Shown here: one piece after another, positions 35,091 to 47,784 of the stretch
Numbering within the stretch: the stretch's first letter is position 1
Layout: each line of letters starts with the position of its first letter
The notes under the pieces: generated by a model
Database searches by the model: none
Told to the model about the DNA's origin: nothing
The model's input: the letters and a program-made list of their open reading frames with translations, nothing else
Translations under genes and position numbers: made by a program
Assembly (NCBI GenBank): GCA_017163975.1
Contig: JAFFSR010000301.1
Coordinates: 1 to 64,000, forward strand
Reading direction: 5' to 3'
DNA length: 64,000 bases
Source of the DNA: Anastatus disparis
Taxonomy: Eukaryota > Arthropoda > Insecta > Hymenoptera > Eupelmidae

Positions 35091-35621
35091 TAAATTAATT
35101 GAGACCTGTACGTAAGTACAAAGTTTCACACACGGACTCTATGTAGAGTATACCCTTAATTTTCATATATTGTCGCACTGTTGTGACACTGTCTCTGCGA
35201 CTTATACCTTAATTTCACATCTGAGTTTGCTCTTCTGCTTGTTTTAGACATATGTATATCTTATATTAAGTCATTTATTGTCAATAGTACATATCAATTT
35301 TGACATCATACCTATTGTATAAAAAATCATGACATATTGTTGTAAATTTACCGACAATTGTAAATATTTAAAACTATTAACCTTATTAGTATTATCATAA
35401 ACTGTTGTAAATTCTTATTGTTAAGAGGTTTGATATAGTTTATTATATATAAAACATCCATAATAATGTAGTCCACCTTACAAATGTATATTTGATTTAT
35501 TTTCAGTCTGAAGAGGTAGTCAATGAACTACGAAACGTTACATTACTAATAAATAATAAAATTTTTCTCTACAAAATATCTTGAGAATTTTTATTTATAT
35601 TCTTATTTAACTTGGACTTCC
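35091..35621 (+). repeat. Right inverted arm (pseudo-LTR) of the Penelope-like element
   Basis: Reverse complement of the left arm with scattered differences, ending CTTGGACTTCC. It is preceded by a second partial copy at 35,010-35,068 that could fold back on it. Confidence 0.9.
35495..35554 (+). ncRNA. Hammerhead-ribozyme-like motif, right arm
   Basis: Same elements as the left-arm copy, here on the plus strand: ATTTATT, CTGAAGAG, GTAGT/ACTAC, GAAAC, GTTAC and AATAAAT. All core bases and both stems are conserved between the arms, although the sequence between stem III and stem I differs by inserted bases. Confidence 0.7.
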
Positions 35622-38600
35622 AATTACAATATTTACATGCAAATTCAAAATTATGATTGATATTATGAAGATATACCGGTAATATAATTTTATTTGTATT
35701 TTAAAACATTATCAGTATGAGCACGTATTACGTCATTTTGAGAAATTCCCATGATGAATGTAAAGCTAAAAAAAACATTTTTAATTGCTCTTTTTTATCA
35801 ATGTGATAATTTACAATAGACCCTCAAGATTCGGAAATAAGCAATTTTAATCTTCCAGCAAGTGCTCGCTCTCATCTACGTAATGGTATATCTGCGCATA
35901 ACACGGTTTTGGCGACTTTTAAAATATTTCGGAGAAATTTAAAATTATAATTAATAGTTTGAAGATATATCAGTAATATGTTGTATCCCGTAAATATTCT
36001 ACTATAAAAATTAGTGAATAATTTTTGTGGTTGTAATAATGATCTTATTTGTACTATAAAACATGATTGGTATGAGTGCTAATTACGTTATTTTGAGAAA
36101 TTCCCACAATGAATGTAAAACTAAAAAAAACATTTTAAAGTTGCTCTTTTTTATCATTGTGATATTTCACGATAAACCCTCAAAATTCGGATATAAGCAA
36201 TTTTAATCTTCCAGCAAGTGCTCGCTCTTATCTACGTAATGGTATACCTGCGCCAAACACGGTTTTGGCGACTTTTAAAATATTTCGGAGAAATTCAAAA
36301 TTATAATTAATAGTATGAAGATATATTGGTAATATCTTATATCCCGTAAATATTCTACTTTAAAAATTAGTGAATTATTTTTGTGGTTATAATAATGATC
36401 TTATTTGTATTATAAAATATGATTGGTATGAGTGCTAATTACGTCATTTTGAGAAATTTCCACCATAAATGCAAAGTTAATAAATACATTATAAAGTTGC
36501 TCTTTCTTATCATTGTGATATTTTACGATAGACCCCCTAGATTCGGAAATAAGCAATTTTAATCTCCCAGCAAGTGTTAGCTCTCATCTACGTGATGGTA
36601 TATCTACTCATAATACGGTTTTGGCGACTTTCAAAATATTTCAGAAAAATTCCAAATTATGATTGATATTATGAAGATATATCGGTAATATAATTTTATT
36701 TGTATTTTAAAACATTATTAGTATGAGCACTAATTACGTCATTTTGAGAAATTCCCACAATGAATGTAAAACTAAAAAGAACATTTTAAAGTTGCTCTTT
36801 CTTATCATTGTGATATTTCACGATAAACCCTCAAAATTCGGAAATAAGCAACTTTAATCTCCCAGCAAGTGCTCGCTCTTACCTACGTAATGGTATACCT
36901 GCGCCAAACACGGTTTTGGCGACTTTTAAAATATTTCGGAGGAATTCAAAATTATAATTAATAGTATGGAGATATATTAGTAATATCTTATATTCCGCAA
37001 ATATTCTACTTTAAAAATTAGTGAATTATTTTTGTGGTTATGATAATGATCTTATTTGTATTATAAAATATGATTGGTATGAGTGCTAATTACGTCATTT
37101 TGAGAAATTCTCACCATGAATGCAAAGTTAATAAATACATTATAAAGTTGCTCTTTCTTATCATTGTGATATTTTACGATAGACCCCCTAGATTCGGAAA
37201 TAAGCAATTTTAATCTCCCAGCAAGTGTTAGCTCTCATCTACGTGATGGTATATCTACTCATAACACGGTTTTGGCGACTTTCAAAATATTTCGGAAAAA
37301 TTCAAAATTATGATTGATATTATGAAGATATACCGGTAATATAATTTTATTTGTATTTTAAAACATTATCAGTATGAGCACTAATTACGTCATTTTGAGA
37401 AATTCCCACGATGAATGTAAAGCTAAAAAAAACATTTTTAATTGCTCTTTTTTATCAATGTGATAATTTACAATAGGCCCTCAAGATTCGGAAATAAGCA
37501 ATTTTAATCTTCCAGCAAGTGCTCGCTCTCATCTACGTAATGGTATATCTGCGCATAACACGGTTTTGGCGACTTTTGAAATATTTCGGAGAAATTTAAA
37601 ATTATAATTAATAGTTTGAAGATATATCAGTAATATGTTATATCCCGTAAATATTCTACTATAAAAATTAGTGAATAATTTTTGTGGTTGTAATAATGAT
37701 CTTATTTGTACTATAAAACATGATTGGTATGAGTGCTAATTACGTTATTTTGAGAAATTCCCACAATGAATGTAAAACTAAAAAAAACATTTTAAAGTTG
37801 CTCTTTCTTATCATTGTGATATTTCACGATAAACCCTCAAATTTCGGAAATAAGCAATTTTAATCTTCCAGCAAGTGCTCGCTCTTATCTACGTAATGGT
37901 ATACCTGCGCCAAACACGGTTTTGGCGATTTTTAAAATATTTCGGAGAAATTCAAAATTATAATTAATAGTATGAAGATATATTGGTGATATCTTATATC
38001 CCGTAAATATTCTACTTTAAAAATTAGTGAATTATTTTTGTGGTTATAATAATGATCTTATTTGTATTATAAAATATGATTGGTATGAGTGCTAATTACA
38101 TCATTTTGAGAAATTTCCACCATAAATGCAAAGTTAATAAATACATTATAAAGTTGCTCTTTCTTATCATTGTGATATTTTACGATAGACCCCCTAGATT
38201 CGGAAATAAGCAATTTTAATCTCCCAGCAAGTGTTAGCTCTTATCTACGTGATGGTATATCTACTTATAACACGGTTTTGGCGACTTTCAAAATATTTCG
38301 GAAAAATTCAAAATCATGATTAATAGTATGAAGATATATCGGTAATATCTTATATCCCGTAAATATTCTACTTTAAAAATTAGTGGATTATTTTTGTGGT
38401 TATAATAATGATCTTATTTGTATTATAAAATATGATTGGTATGAGTGCTATTTACGTAATTTTGAGATATTCCCAAGATGAATGTAAAGTAAAAAAAAAA
38501 ACAAATTAAAGTTGCTCTTTCTTATCATTGTGATATTTTATGATAAACCCTCAAGATTCGGAAATAAGTGCTTGCTCTTATCTACGTAATGGTATACCTG

Positions 38601-40240
38601 CGCTAAACACGGTTTTGGCGACTTTTAAAATATTTCGGAAAAATTCGAAATTATGAATAATCGTATGAAGATATATCGGTAATATGTTATATCCCGTAAA
38701 TATTCTACTTTAAAAATTAGTGAATGATTTCTGAGGTTATAATAATGATCTTATTCGTATTATAAAACATGATTGGTATGAGTGCTAATTACGTCATTTT
38801 GAGAAATTTCTACGATGAATGTAGAGCTAAAAAAAACATTTTAAAGTTGCTCTTTCTCATCATTGTGATATTTTACGATAAACCCTCAAGATTCGAAAAT
38901 AAGCAATTTCAATCTCCGAGCAAATGCTCCGTCTTATTTACGAAAAGGTATATCTGCGCCTAGCGCGTTTGTGGCGACTTTCTAAATATTTCGAAAAAAT
39001 AGAGTATTGTGATTAATAATATGAAGGGATGTCGTTAATATGTTCTATTCCTTAAAGTCTCTTATTATAAAATTCAGTAAATTGTTTTTGTGGTCATAAT
39101 AATGATAACAAAAATTTTATTTGTATTTTAAAACATATTCGGTATGAGTACTATATACGTCATTTTTAGAAATTTCCAAGATTAATGGAAAGTGAAAAAA
39201 ACATTTCAAAGTTTCTCTTTCTTATCATTGTGATATTTTACGATAAACCCCCAAGATTCGGAATTAAGCAATTTAAATCTTCCAGCAAGTGTTCGCTCTT
39301 ATCTACGTAATGGTATATCTGCGTATAACACGGTTTTCGCGACTTTTAAAATATTTTGGAGAAATTAAAAATTATGAATAATAGTATGAAGATATATCGT
39401 TAATATGTTATATCCCGTAAATATTCTACTTTAAAAGTTAGTGAATTATTTTTGAGGTTATAATAATGATCTTGTTCGTATTATAAAACATGATTGTTAT
39501 GACTGCTAATGATGTCATTTTGAGAAGTTTAGACTATGAATGCAAAGGTAAAAAATACATTATAAAGTTGATCTTTCTTATCATTGTGATATTTTACGAT
39601 AAACGCTTAAGATTCGAAAATAAGCAATTTTAATCTCTTAGCAAATGCTCCGTCTTATCTACGAAAAGGTATATCACCGCCTAGCACGTTTGTGGCGACT
39701 TTCCAAGTATTTTGAAAAAATAGAGTATTGGAATTAATAATATGAAGAGATGTCGATAATATGTTCTATCAATTAAAGTCTCTTATTATAAAATTCAGTG
39801 AATTGTTTTTGTGGTCATAATAATAATAATAATAATTTCATTTGTATTTTAAAACATAATCGGTATGAGTGCTAATTACGTCATTTTGAGTAATTTCCAG
39901 GATGAATGTAAAGTAAAAATAAACATTATAAAGTTGCTCTTTCTTATCATTGTGATATTTTACGATTAACCCTCAAGATTCGGAAATAAGCAATTTCGAT
40001 CTCCCAGCAAGTGTTTGCTCTTATCTACGTAATGGTATATCTGCGCATAACACGGTTTTGGCGACTTTTAAAATATTTCGGAGAAATTCAAAATTATGAA
40101 TTAATGTGATATTTCACGATAAAACTTAGAGATTCTGGAATAAGCCATTTTAATTTCTCAGCAAATGCTCGTTTTTACCTACGTAAAGGTGTATGTGGGC
40201 CTATCGCGTTTCGGGCGACTTTCAAAATATTTCGAAGAAA
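35622..40240 (-). repeat. 357-bp satellite array, reverse orientation
   Basis: The same satellite as at 20,680-24,646 but on the other strand (GAGTGCTAATTACGTCATTTTG, GCGCATAACACGGTTTTGGC, AATATTCTACTTTAAAAATTAG), about 13 monomers. Some monomers (35,65x, 36,66x, 37,31x) share a deletion joining GGTAATATAA directly to TTTTATTTG. This gives a higher-order pattern, with 35,64x-36,65x nearly repeated 1,657 bp later. Confidence 0.93.
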
Positions 40241-40816
40241 ATTTTTTTTCTTTAATAGTTTTATCAATCATCATTTGCTGTATGTATATGATTAATTTTT
40301 TACAATGATTGGTTTGTATTTTGGAAGTGCTTTTCACAAAACCATGGTTTATTCTGATATATGTTATAGTTGACCAGTTGCGAGGAAGCTATAAGTTATA
40401 TGTACCCGCTTTTCAGGTGCTATAAAATCTTTGTTTCCAGAACCGGCTTACTATCGAAAGGCAAAATTTTTTTCTAGGAATACGAAACTATCATAGTTCA
40501 AATGAAAATAAGAAACTATAACGATTTTTAGACAGAATAGAGGTAACTATAAAAAGTCGTCAGAACCTGGCTATCACACACATATATATATATATATATG
40601 TAGTAACTCTACTGTCTACTTAACTTAATGTTAAGTTAATGTTATACTTTCTTTTGCCTTTTGCTGTCCTGATACTTTTTATTATTTTAATATCGTTGAT
40701 TCCCGATGATTATTGGTTTTTTTAAATTTAAATTTGTTTTGGATGCAACAAGTTTATTACATGTAATGTTTGAAATCTTAATCGTTCTTATTTGCATATG
40801 AGTATGTAAATTAAGT

Positions 40817-40819
<3 letters not shown>
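40241..40819. other. AT-rich spacer, no gene seen
   Basis: Contains a diverged stretch with mirrored CTATAA/TTATAG words and a short (TA)n near 40,586. No reading frame or terminal repeat that I can support. Confidence 0.5.
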
Positions 40820-40857
<38 letters not shown>

Positions 40858-40971
40858 TATTCTAAGCTGATTCAGTGTATTAAAATTTTAAGTCGCAATG
40901 TGTGTGTATGTGTGTATGTGTATGTAAAAATAAAATATTTACATTAATTAATTTAGTTAAGTGTTTAAGTG

Positions 40972-41030
<59 letters not shown>

Positions 41031-41080
41031 AAAATAAAAAATATTTGTGTGAATTTGGTTTAATGTTTAAGTGTTTATAT
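40820..41080. repeat. (TA)n-flanked tandem repeat unit, left copy
   Basis: The unit ACTATTCTAAGCTGATTCAG... lies between (TA)n tracts (40,820-40,856 and 40,976-41,023) and is repeated at 42,289-42,530. The solo LTR at 41,081 landed in the (TA)n between copies. Confidence 0.85.
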
Positions 41081-42219
41081 TGTCACGGTATTCTACCGTG
41101 TTCGAATCTTGTGTGCTTAGGTAAAATTAAATGACACGCGCTCAGTCATATACCTCGTCTAAGTTACGTCAAGAAGCACGTAACTCGATGAGCAGCGCGC
41201 GCGAGAGGAGCAAGAAAGCCACGAAAGCGCATCAGAACATTTCCGGTGGTTCATCAGCGCACACGTTGGCTTATATATTCCTGCCCTGTGCGGCAGACAT
41301 TTTTTCTAGCGACCTACAAGCACGCATCATCGTCATATATTTCGGCTTTGATTCAAGTCTTAACTTGATAAACGCGTTGGTGTAGTTCCGCATATAGTTT
41401 TTATATAAAAGAGGAAAAAGGAGATCGCTGCTAGAAGGAGAGATTATCATCATCCTCTGGTTGAGCGCGCTGGTCTTGGCTATCTTCGACGAGTCGCAGT
41501 GATCAGGAGATCTTTTTCTACTCGGCTGTCCCCCGCGAGTCTCATGGACCAGGTTGCAGTGTACTATTCCTTTCGTCGGCCAACGGCAGTATATCTCCGG
41601 CGTATGTATTATAATTATCATAGAAGCTTCTACGCGTATTTGTAAGTCTATCTTATTATATCTTATTGGCTAGGATTTCTTTCCTCGAGGAAATCTTAGC
41701 ATAAAGAGGGCGCGCGTTTATTTTTAATATCATAGAATAATTTAGTTCGCGTCAAGTCCTTCCTCAAAATTATCAATATTATCTCTTGTTCTTATTTTTT
41801 ATCTAAATTCATTTTGTTGTATTTCTTTCTTTGCATATTTAATAAATTCACATTAAGTTTAAAGACCTGTATCCATTTGCTTACCCCGACGCCTCCGCGG
41901 TCCTTATTTTTAGTATCATATAGTATATATATTTTTGTATAAAATAAGAAAAGCTGTGCTGCCGGCATCGCGTCTCTCGATCAGGTAAGAGAGAGAGAGA
42001 GAGAGACGCGCAGCGACGAGTATATAGAATATGGTCTTGTCGCTAGTCAATATGAGTTCGAATAACTAGCACAAATAGAGTTTACCGCGTAATATATATA
42101 TAGTTATTTTATTACGAGTTTTCGGCAACTCTACAATTATCTAAATCTTATGAATTAGTAAAAATAATATTAATTTAATAACTAATTCTTTTTGTAACGT
42201 GAGCAAAATAAGCGTTACA
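41081..42219. mobile_element. Solo LTR, 1,139 bp
   Basis: Starts TGTCACGG and ends CGTTACA, with near-perfect short inverted termini, flanked by ATAT on both sides (41,077-41,080 and 42,220-42,223). On the plus strand a TATATAAAA box lies at 41,402-41,410 and AATAAA at 41,841-41,846, as expected for U3-R-U5. There is no internal coding region. The family is not identified (4-bp duplication fits gypsy). Confidence 0.72.
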
Positions 42220-42419
42220 ATATATATAAAATGTAATTTTAAATTAATTCTGATAAATTTTAAAAACTTTATAGAGACTTTAAGTGATTATATATATATA
42301 TATACTATTCTAAGCTGATTCAGCGTATTAAAATTTGTAAGTCGCACTGTGTGTGTATGTGTGTATGTGTATGTAAAATAAAATATTTACATTAATTAAT
42401 TTAGTTAAGCTTTTAAGTG

Positions 42420-42510
<91 letters not shown>

Positions 42511-42540
42511 AAAATAAAAAATCTTTAATATTTAAATCTT
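42220..42540. repeat. (TA)n-flanked tandem repeat unit, right copy
   Basis: Repeats the 40,820 unit (CTATTCTAAGCTGATTCAGC, GTGTGTATGTGTGTATG) with a longer (TA)n at 42,424-42,503. Confidence 0.85.
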
Positions 42541-43469
42541 TTTTCATTTAATTATTATTATAGGGCACTATGTTCTGTCAGAACATCCTTTACACCATTT
42601 TCTCAAAGGTTAATGATCCTTGGGTCAATTACCTCTGAGGTGGTGGAGTGGGGGTTTGTTTTGACGGTCCATGGTGCTTCTATAACTACTTTCGTAAAAC
42701 TAGCAGCTTCATTTTTTTAAAAATATTATCAAATTTAATAACAAAACCTTATTTACCAGACTTGAACATTTTATATAATATTGGCCTACAGCCGTGAAAA
42801 GCAGCAACAATGGAATTATTATCGAAGACATCTTTAAATTCGTAAATATTCTGTAAAAAGACGAACAGAAATATTTCCTTTCAAAGAGTCTGCGATGCAA
42901 ATTAATGAATTATAATTTAAATGATATTTATCTATGAGCTTGAGGGAGGTGTCGACATATCTTTCTCTGATACCGTTACGAGCCTTGGTGGTGTGCTTGA
43001 CTTGTAAACGCTTAAAAAGAATTCAATCATGAAAAATAAAAACATTTTCAAAACGAAAAAATGTTTAAATAATTTTATTCCTAAAACTGATAAAATTACG
43101 TTAAAAATTTTATATAATTTAATATAATTTTAAATAAAAAATTTTTCAATTTTAGCAGATGCAAGGTAGTATCAACGGGCGAATTAAATTTTGAATGTAT
43201 AAAAGATATTGGGAAATATTACTGATAAATAATTTTTTGGATTGAAATCACATTTGAAAAAGAAAATAAAATATTTTGAACTCAATGACCTCTTGCACCA
43301 AAGCACTTGGCAGCGTTTTTTTCAAATTTCCTTAGTTTCTATGAGGGATGTAAAGGACTCATGATCCCAGTTTGATATCGGGAATAGCCCAGTTCAAGCT
43401 AATCCACGTGTTTATTTTAAAAAATTTCAAGTTGTTTTCGCACAATTTAAAAAAAAAACATCAATGTCT
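42541..43469. other. No gene seen
   Basis: AT-rich with one short perfect hairpin (TGTTCTGTCAGAACA near 42,570). No coding frame or repeat boundary that I can support. Confidence 0.5.
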
Positions 43470-46400
43470 ATCTGAGTGAACACCGGGTTAGAAAAAGTTA
43501 AATCTGAGAGAGAAGAAAGCGTACAAATAAATACGATTGATAGAAAATCTATCATCTTAGAAAGAGTAATCTGCGCGGAATACTTAGATAAAAATCTTAT
43601 ATACCTGTGTAGGTTTGCAGATAAAAGTCTAAGTATTTATTTAGACAATGAAATAATACATATATATGACTCCATTTCGGGTAAATCATTTTTGACATAA
43701 ATATATAATTAGCCACATTGATTGATAGAATTTGAATCAGATGTGACAGAAAATAACAACTAAAAACAAAAACAGGCTATAACACACGTAAAAGAATGCA
43801 TGAAGAACAGAATATTGATGAAAATAATCGATTTGATAAAAAGGAAGAAAGTAAGACATTCAAGGAAGAAAGATATTTAAATTTTAAAAATACAATTGCA
43901 GACAAATATTTTTAAATCACATGAAATTGAAGTCAGTGTAAAACTTGAATGTAAACTTAAAAATACAAAAATGGCAGAAAGAATAAATACAAATAAATGC
44001 GCTGTTATGGCATGTTCGAATGGGCCATGCATCAATTGATTATTCAAGAAAATTTAAATTAAAATTTCCTGATATCAAAACTTTAAGACAGGCTGTCTTC
44101 GATGATACACTGAAAGACTGCGAATTATGTATGACTACAAAGCTTAACAAATTACTATTTAAGATAGGCATAGACCGATTGAAGCTTTGCAAATTATATA
44201 TTCAAACACAACGGTTATCATAAGTCCAAGTTCTTACTCAAATAGATTCAGATATATTTCAGTATTTATTGACAATTTCTCTAGATTAGCTATGACATAT
44301 CCAATGAGAACAAAAGATGAAACAAGTTGATGTCTGGAGTCATTTGTCAGGAATGCAAGAAATTTACCAGGTAGAGATGCGAAAGTGTGCTGCTTTTTAA
44401 AAATTAGCTGCAGAGAATCAACTTCCTTGCTCAAACATACCTTAGCACATTATAGTTGCGGAGAGGTTTAATCAAACTGAATAAAAGAAGGTGAGAGCCC
44501 TTATGTATGATTTTGGTTCACTAGAAAACACGTTAGACTTGGCATTAAGTTCGTCAGTCTATATCTACAACAGAACAACTCGTGCAACAAACATTATGAT
44601 GCCACTAATTTAAAACGCAAGAATAATTATGAAATAGTCTTAAACCAAATAAATTGTTTTGGATGCTTTGGTTACATGAAAGTGCAAAGGAAGGTTGGTC
44701 CAAAATTTCGTTTTATTGCGAAGACAGTCATTCTAGTTGGATACAAAGAGACTAAATACATCTTACTTAAACCCGGAGAAAGAAAACTATATCTAAGTAG
44801 AGATTCACGATTCAACAAAAAATCAGTTTACAAGGACAGATATGCAACTACCGATATACAAGACTAGAAACAAATAGATGAATAAATAAATAAAGATACA
44901 TATTTTTTAATTTCGAAAAAGAAGGCAGAGAAAATTATATAGAAACACAATGAATGGTAGAAGAGAAAGTCAAAAGATCATTTGGACGACAAAGAAAAGA
45001 AAATAATAAGACTGATAAACAAGAAACTAAGAGGGAGAGAAAATAAAAAGACTAGTAAGACAATCGACAAAATCTTAGAAAAATATTAAAGATACAGTGT
45101 TCGGAAGGAGAGAAAACAAAACGAAAGATTGAATCATCAATGAATACACAAACAAGTACAGAAAATAAGATAAGTGAAGAAACATATGCTTTATTAGCTG
45201 AAATAAAAGGTGACCTGAGTACATACTTGAAAATTATGAAATCGAAAGATGAACAGAAATAGACTAAATCTATTAAAGGAAAATTAGAACATATGTGTAA
45301 GAATAATGTATGGAAATTAGTTGATGGATCAACTCTAATGAATCACGAAAAAAGATCAAACATTATAGATTTAAGATGGTTATTTAAAGGAAAGACAGAA
45401 GATAGTAATACAAGATATAAAGCCAGACTAGTAATTTCTGGTTTTGAAGAGATAAATGAATATGATCTGCAAGAAACATATGCACTGGTTTCACCATCAC
45501 TTCTAATCAAATCTATACTTGTAATGGAAAACAAACTGGTTTTAGAAATAGATCAGATGGACCTGAAGACCAATTATCTAAATGGATATTCAAAGAGTGT
45601 ATATAGAAGCACTTCAAGTGATGACCATCCAAAAGAACCAAGCAAAACAAGATATGTAAATTAGGAAAGAGTTTTACGGTTTGAAAGTCAGTCCATAATG
45701 TTAGAATGAAAGGTTTAAGGAAGCAGTAAAGAAATATGAAGTTGAATCATTTAAAAATTAGTCTTGTCTATTTACTCAGTAAGAAAAAAGACGGATTTCT
45801 TATCTTACTAGTTTGCAACAATGTACAGATGCTTGAAAGAATGGAGAAAAATTTAAAGAAAAAATTTGAAATGATAAAAATTGATGATCCTAAAAGTTTC
45901 TTAGGCTCAGAAATACAACAAGACAGAAAGAAAAGGATACTGAGCAGTAAGCAAGAAGAATATATAAACAAAATGCTAATATAGTTTGATTTTGACCAAC
46001 CATCTCCTCAACGAACACCTATGGTAACCAATCAGGTGGATAAAGGGAAGAGAAGAAAGCGCGAAAAAAAGAGAAAAGCAAGTGAAAAACTAATGACCGA
46101 GAACAAATGCAATCAACCCTATCGTGAATCACTTATTATATTGATATATCTAGCCAAATCAAGCAGGCCAGATATTGCCTATGCTGTTAATTTTTTAAGC
46201 AGACACAAAATCAACTCCACTAAAGATGACTGGTATATGGTTGAAAGAGTATTTAGATAATTAAAAGGAACTAAAGATTCTTAACTTACGAGGAGAGTAC
46301 ATCGCATTTGGGTCTTGGATTTCCTTCATACTTTGGGATATTTTTTCTTACATAAAATCATGAAAAAAGTCGTGTCCATTCGGTCCTACACTTGATTTTT

Positions 46401-47214
46401 TTCGAGTTATGAGCAGTTTTGTCTGTTTTGTTAAAAAATTTGCATCTGCTTTATGGTTTTACAGATTTTGGACTACTTATTCTATAAGGTTTTTACTAAT
46501 TGCATATTAAAGTTGAGGTTAAAACCTTCCAATTAAAAGAAAAACGTGTTTAGAAAAAAATTTAGCTGAAAATGTGCATAGAAAATAAATGCTGCTTTTT
46601 AGTCTGAATTTCATTTTAATTTTCTTCTCTTCAAACTTTTGAACAACTTGAGCTTTTTGGATACGTTTTTTTTAATCGAAACATTCTAATCTCAACTTTA
46701 ATATGCAATGAGTAAAAACCTTATAGAATAAGTAGTTTAAAAACTGTAAAACTATAAAGCGGATACAAATTTGGAAGAAGTCAAGCGTTGGGTCGAATGG
46801 ACGCAGTTTTTTTCATGATTTTATGTAAGAAAAAATATCTCATAGTTAGAAGAGAATCCGAGATCCAAATGCAATGCCCTCTCCTTGTTAGATACAAAGG
46901 AAAAGACGACCATTCACAAGGATTTTAAGATGCAAGGTTTGATGACTGTTAAGATTCTCTTATGACCAGTGGCTATGTAATCAAGCTTTTCGAAGACACA
47001 ATAGCCTTGAGAACTCACAGACAGAGATATGTTGTTTTATCAACATATCAAGCAGAGTATGTCGCTATTAGCGAATGTGTTAAAGAGTTGATATCATTAT
47101 ATCTTATTTTAAAAAAATTATTGAAGCAAGAATTAGCTTCAATATAATTATGATGTAATAACAAGCAAGCTGAGTCAAGTGTAAAAAGAGGTAGATAGAC
47201 AAAATTAGGACACA
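43470..47214 (+). pseudogene. Decayed copia pol
   Basis: Fragments in copia order. Protease/linker piece (43,476-43,700). GAG-pre-integrase with GHASIDY...CELCMTTKLNKLLFK (44,020-44,170). Integrase core piece FIDNFSRLAMTYP (about 44,265-44,305) and NRTTRATNI, then FRFIAKTVILVGYKETKYILL...GERKLYLSRDSRF. RT with NNVWKLVDG, RYKARLVISGFEE and IDQMDLKTNYLNG (45,293-45,664). The YVDD region is reduced to LLVCNN. RNase H with RPDIAYAVNFLSRH and TSGYVIKLF...VLSTYQAEYVA. Many stops and shifts. Interrupted by a MITE at 46,289. No LTRs recognised. Confidence 0.85.
46289..46887. mobile_element. 599-bp MITE with TTA target duplication
   Basis: The arms are inverted copies for about 105 bp at the outer ends (CGAGGAGAG.../...CTCTCCTTG) with further pairing inward. 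TTA flanks both ends (46,286-46,288 and 46,888-46,890). Counting one TTA, the copia RNase H frame continues in register across the site. Confidence 0.85.
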
Positions 47215-47758
47215 TGACAGAAATAAACATGGCAAGTGCTTCAAATACTTGGAAAGCAATTTTCCAAATAAATCTGGTACGAAATTGAAGGAAGGTATTT
47301 TTGATGGTCCAGAAATTAGAATAATGATGTCTGATGATCAGTTTATTAGTTTCATGACAAACATTGAAAGAGCTGCATTGCTTAGCTTTAAGGAAGTTAC
47401 TGAAAACTTTTCGGGTAATAGCAGAAGCCCAAATTACAAAGGAATTGTATCTAAAATGGTTAAGAACTTTGGGGAAAAGGGTTGCCTAATGAATTACAAT
47501 TTACATTTTCTACACAATCACTTGGATAGTTTTCCTGACAACTGTGGAGATTATAGTGAAGAACAGGGAAAGCGTTTTCACCAAGAAATTAAAGTAATGG
47601 AGAAGCATTATCAAGGTAGATGGGATACTTGTATGCTGGCCGATTACTGCTGGATGTTGAAAAAAAATTGTAAAACTACTGGGAAAAAACGTAAAAGGAA
47701 ACCTTTGCGCCGATCATTTGATGAGGAACGTGCAAGGTATAGTAAGAAAAAATAAATG
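47215..47758 (+). pseudogene. C-terminal fragment of an unidentified multicopy protein
   Basis: A 168-codon open frame from 47,249, with upstream codons to about 47,215. Motifs are GIFDGPEIR, MNYNLHFLHNHLDSFPDNCG, EEQGKRFHQEI, MEKHYQGRWDTCMLADYCW and a basic end RKRKPLRR. I recognise this as a segment repeated in many insect genomes in predicted proteins that look transposon-derived, but I cannot name the family. It abuts the copia remnant with no visible boundary repeat. Confidence 0.55.
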
Positions 47759-47784
47759 ACTTGAATTCCGGTTTGTATTACGCG

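Larger units (their letters stand above)
30932..35621 (-). mobile_element. Penelope-like element with inverted terminal arms
   Basis: About 4.7 kb bounded by inverted copies of a sequence of roughly 515-530 bp (30,932-31,445 and 35,091-35,621). It holds an RT plus GIY-YIG endonuclease frame on the minus strand and a 1.0-kb MITE (33,761-34,762). Inverted pseudo-LTRs and hammerhead motifs are known traits of Penelope-like elements. Left flank is gypsy gag, right flank is satellite. Confidence 0.87.

Noticed and set aside
20680..40240. CRISPR-like regular spacing
   Set aside because: Units are whole 357-bp satellite monomers without short repeats and unique spacers; the context is eukaryotic.
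41131..41621. Overlapping frames within the solo LTR
   Set aside because: They cross the predicted promoter and do not resemble known proteins.
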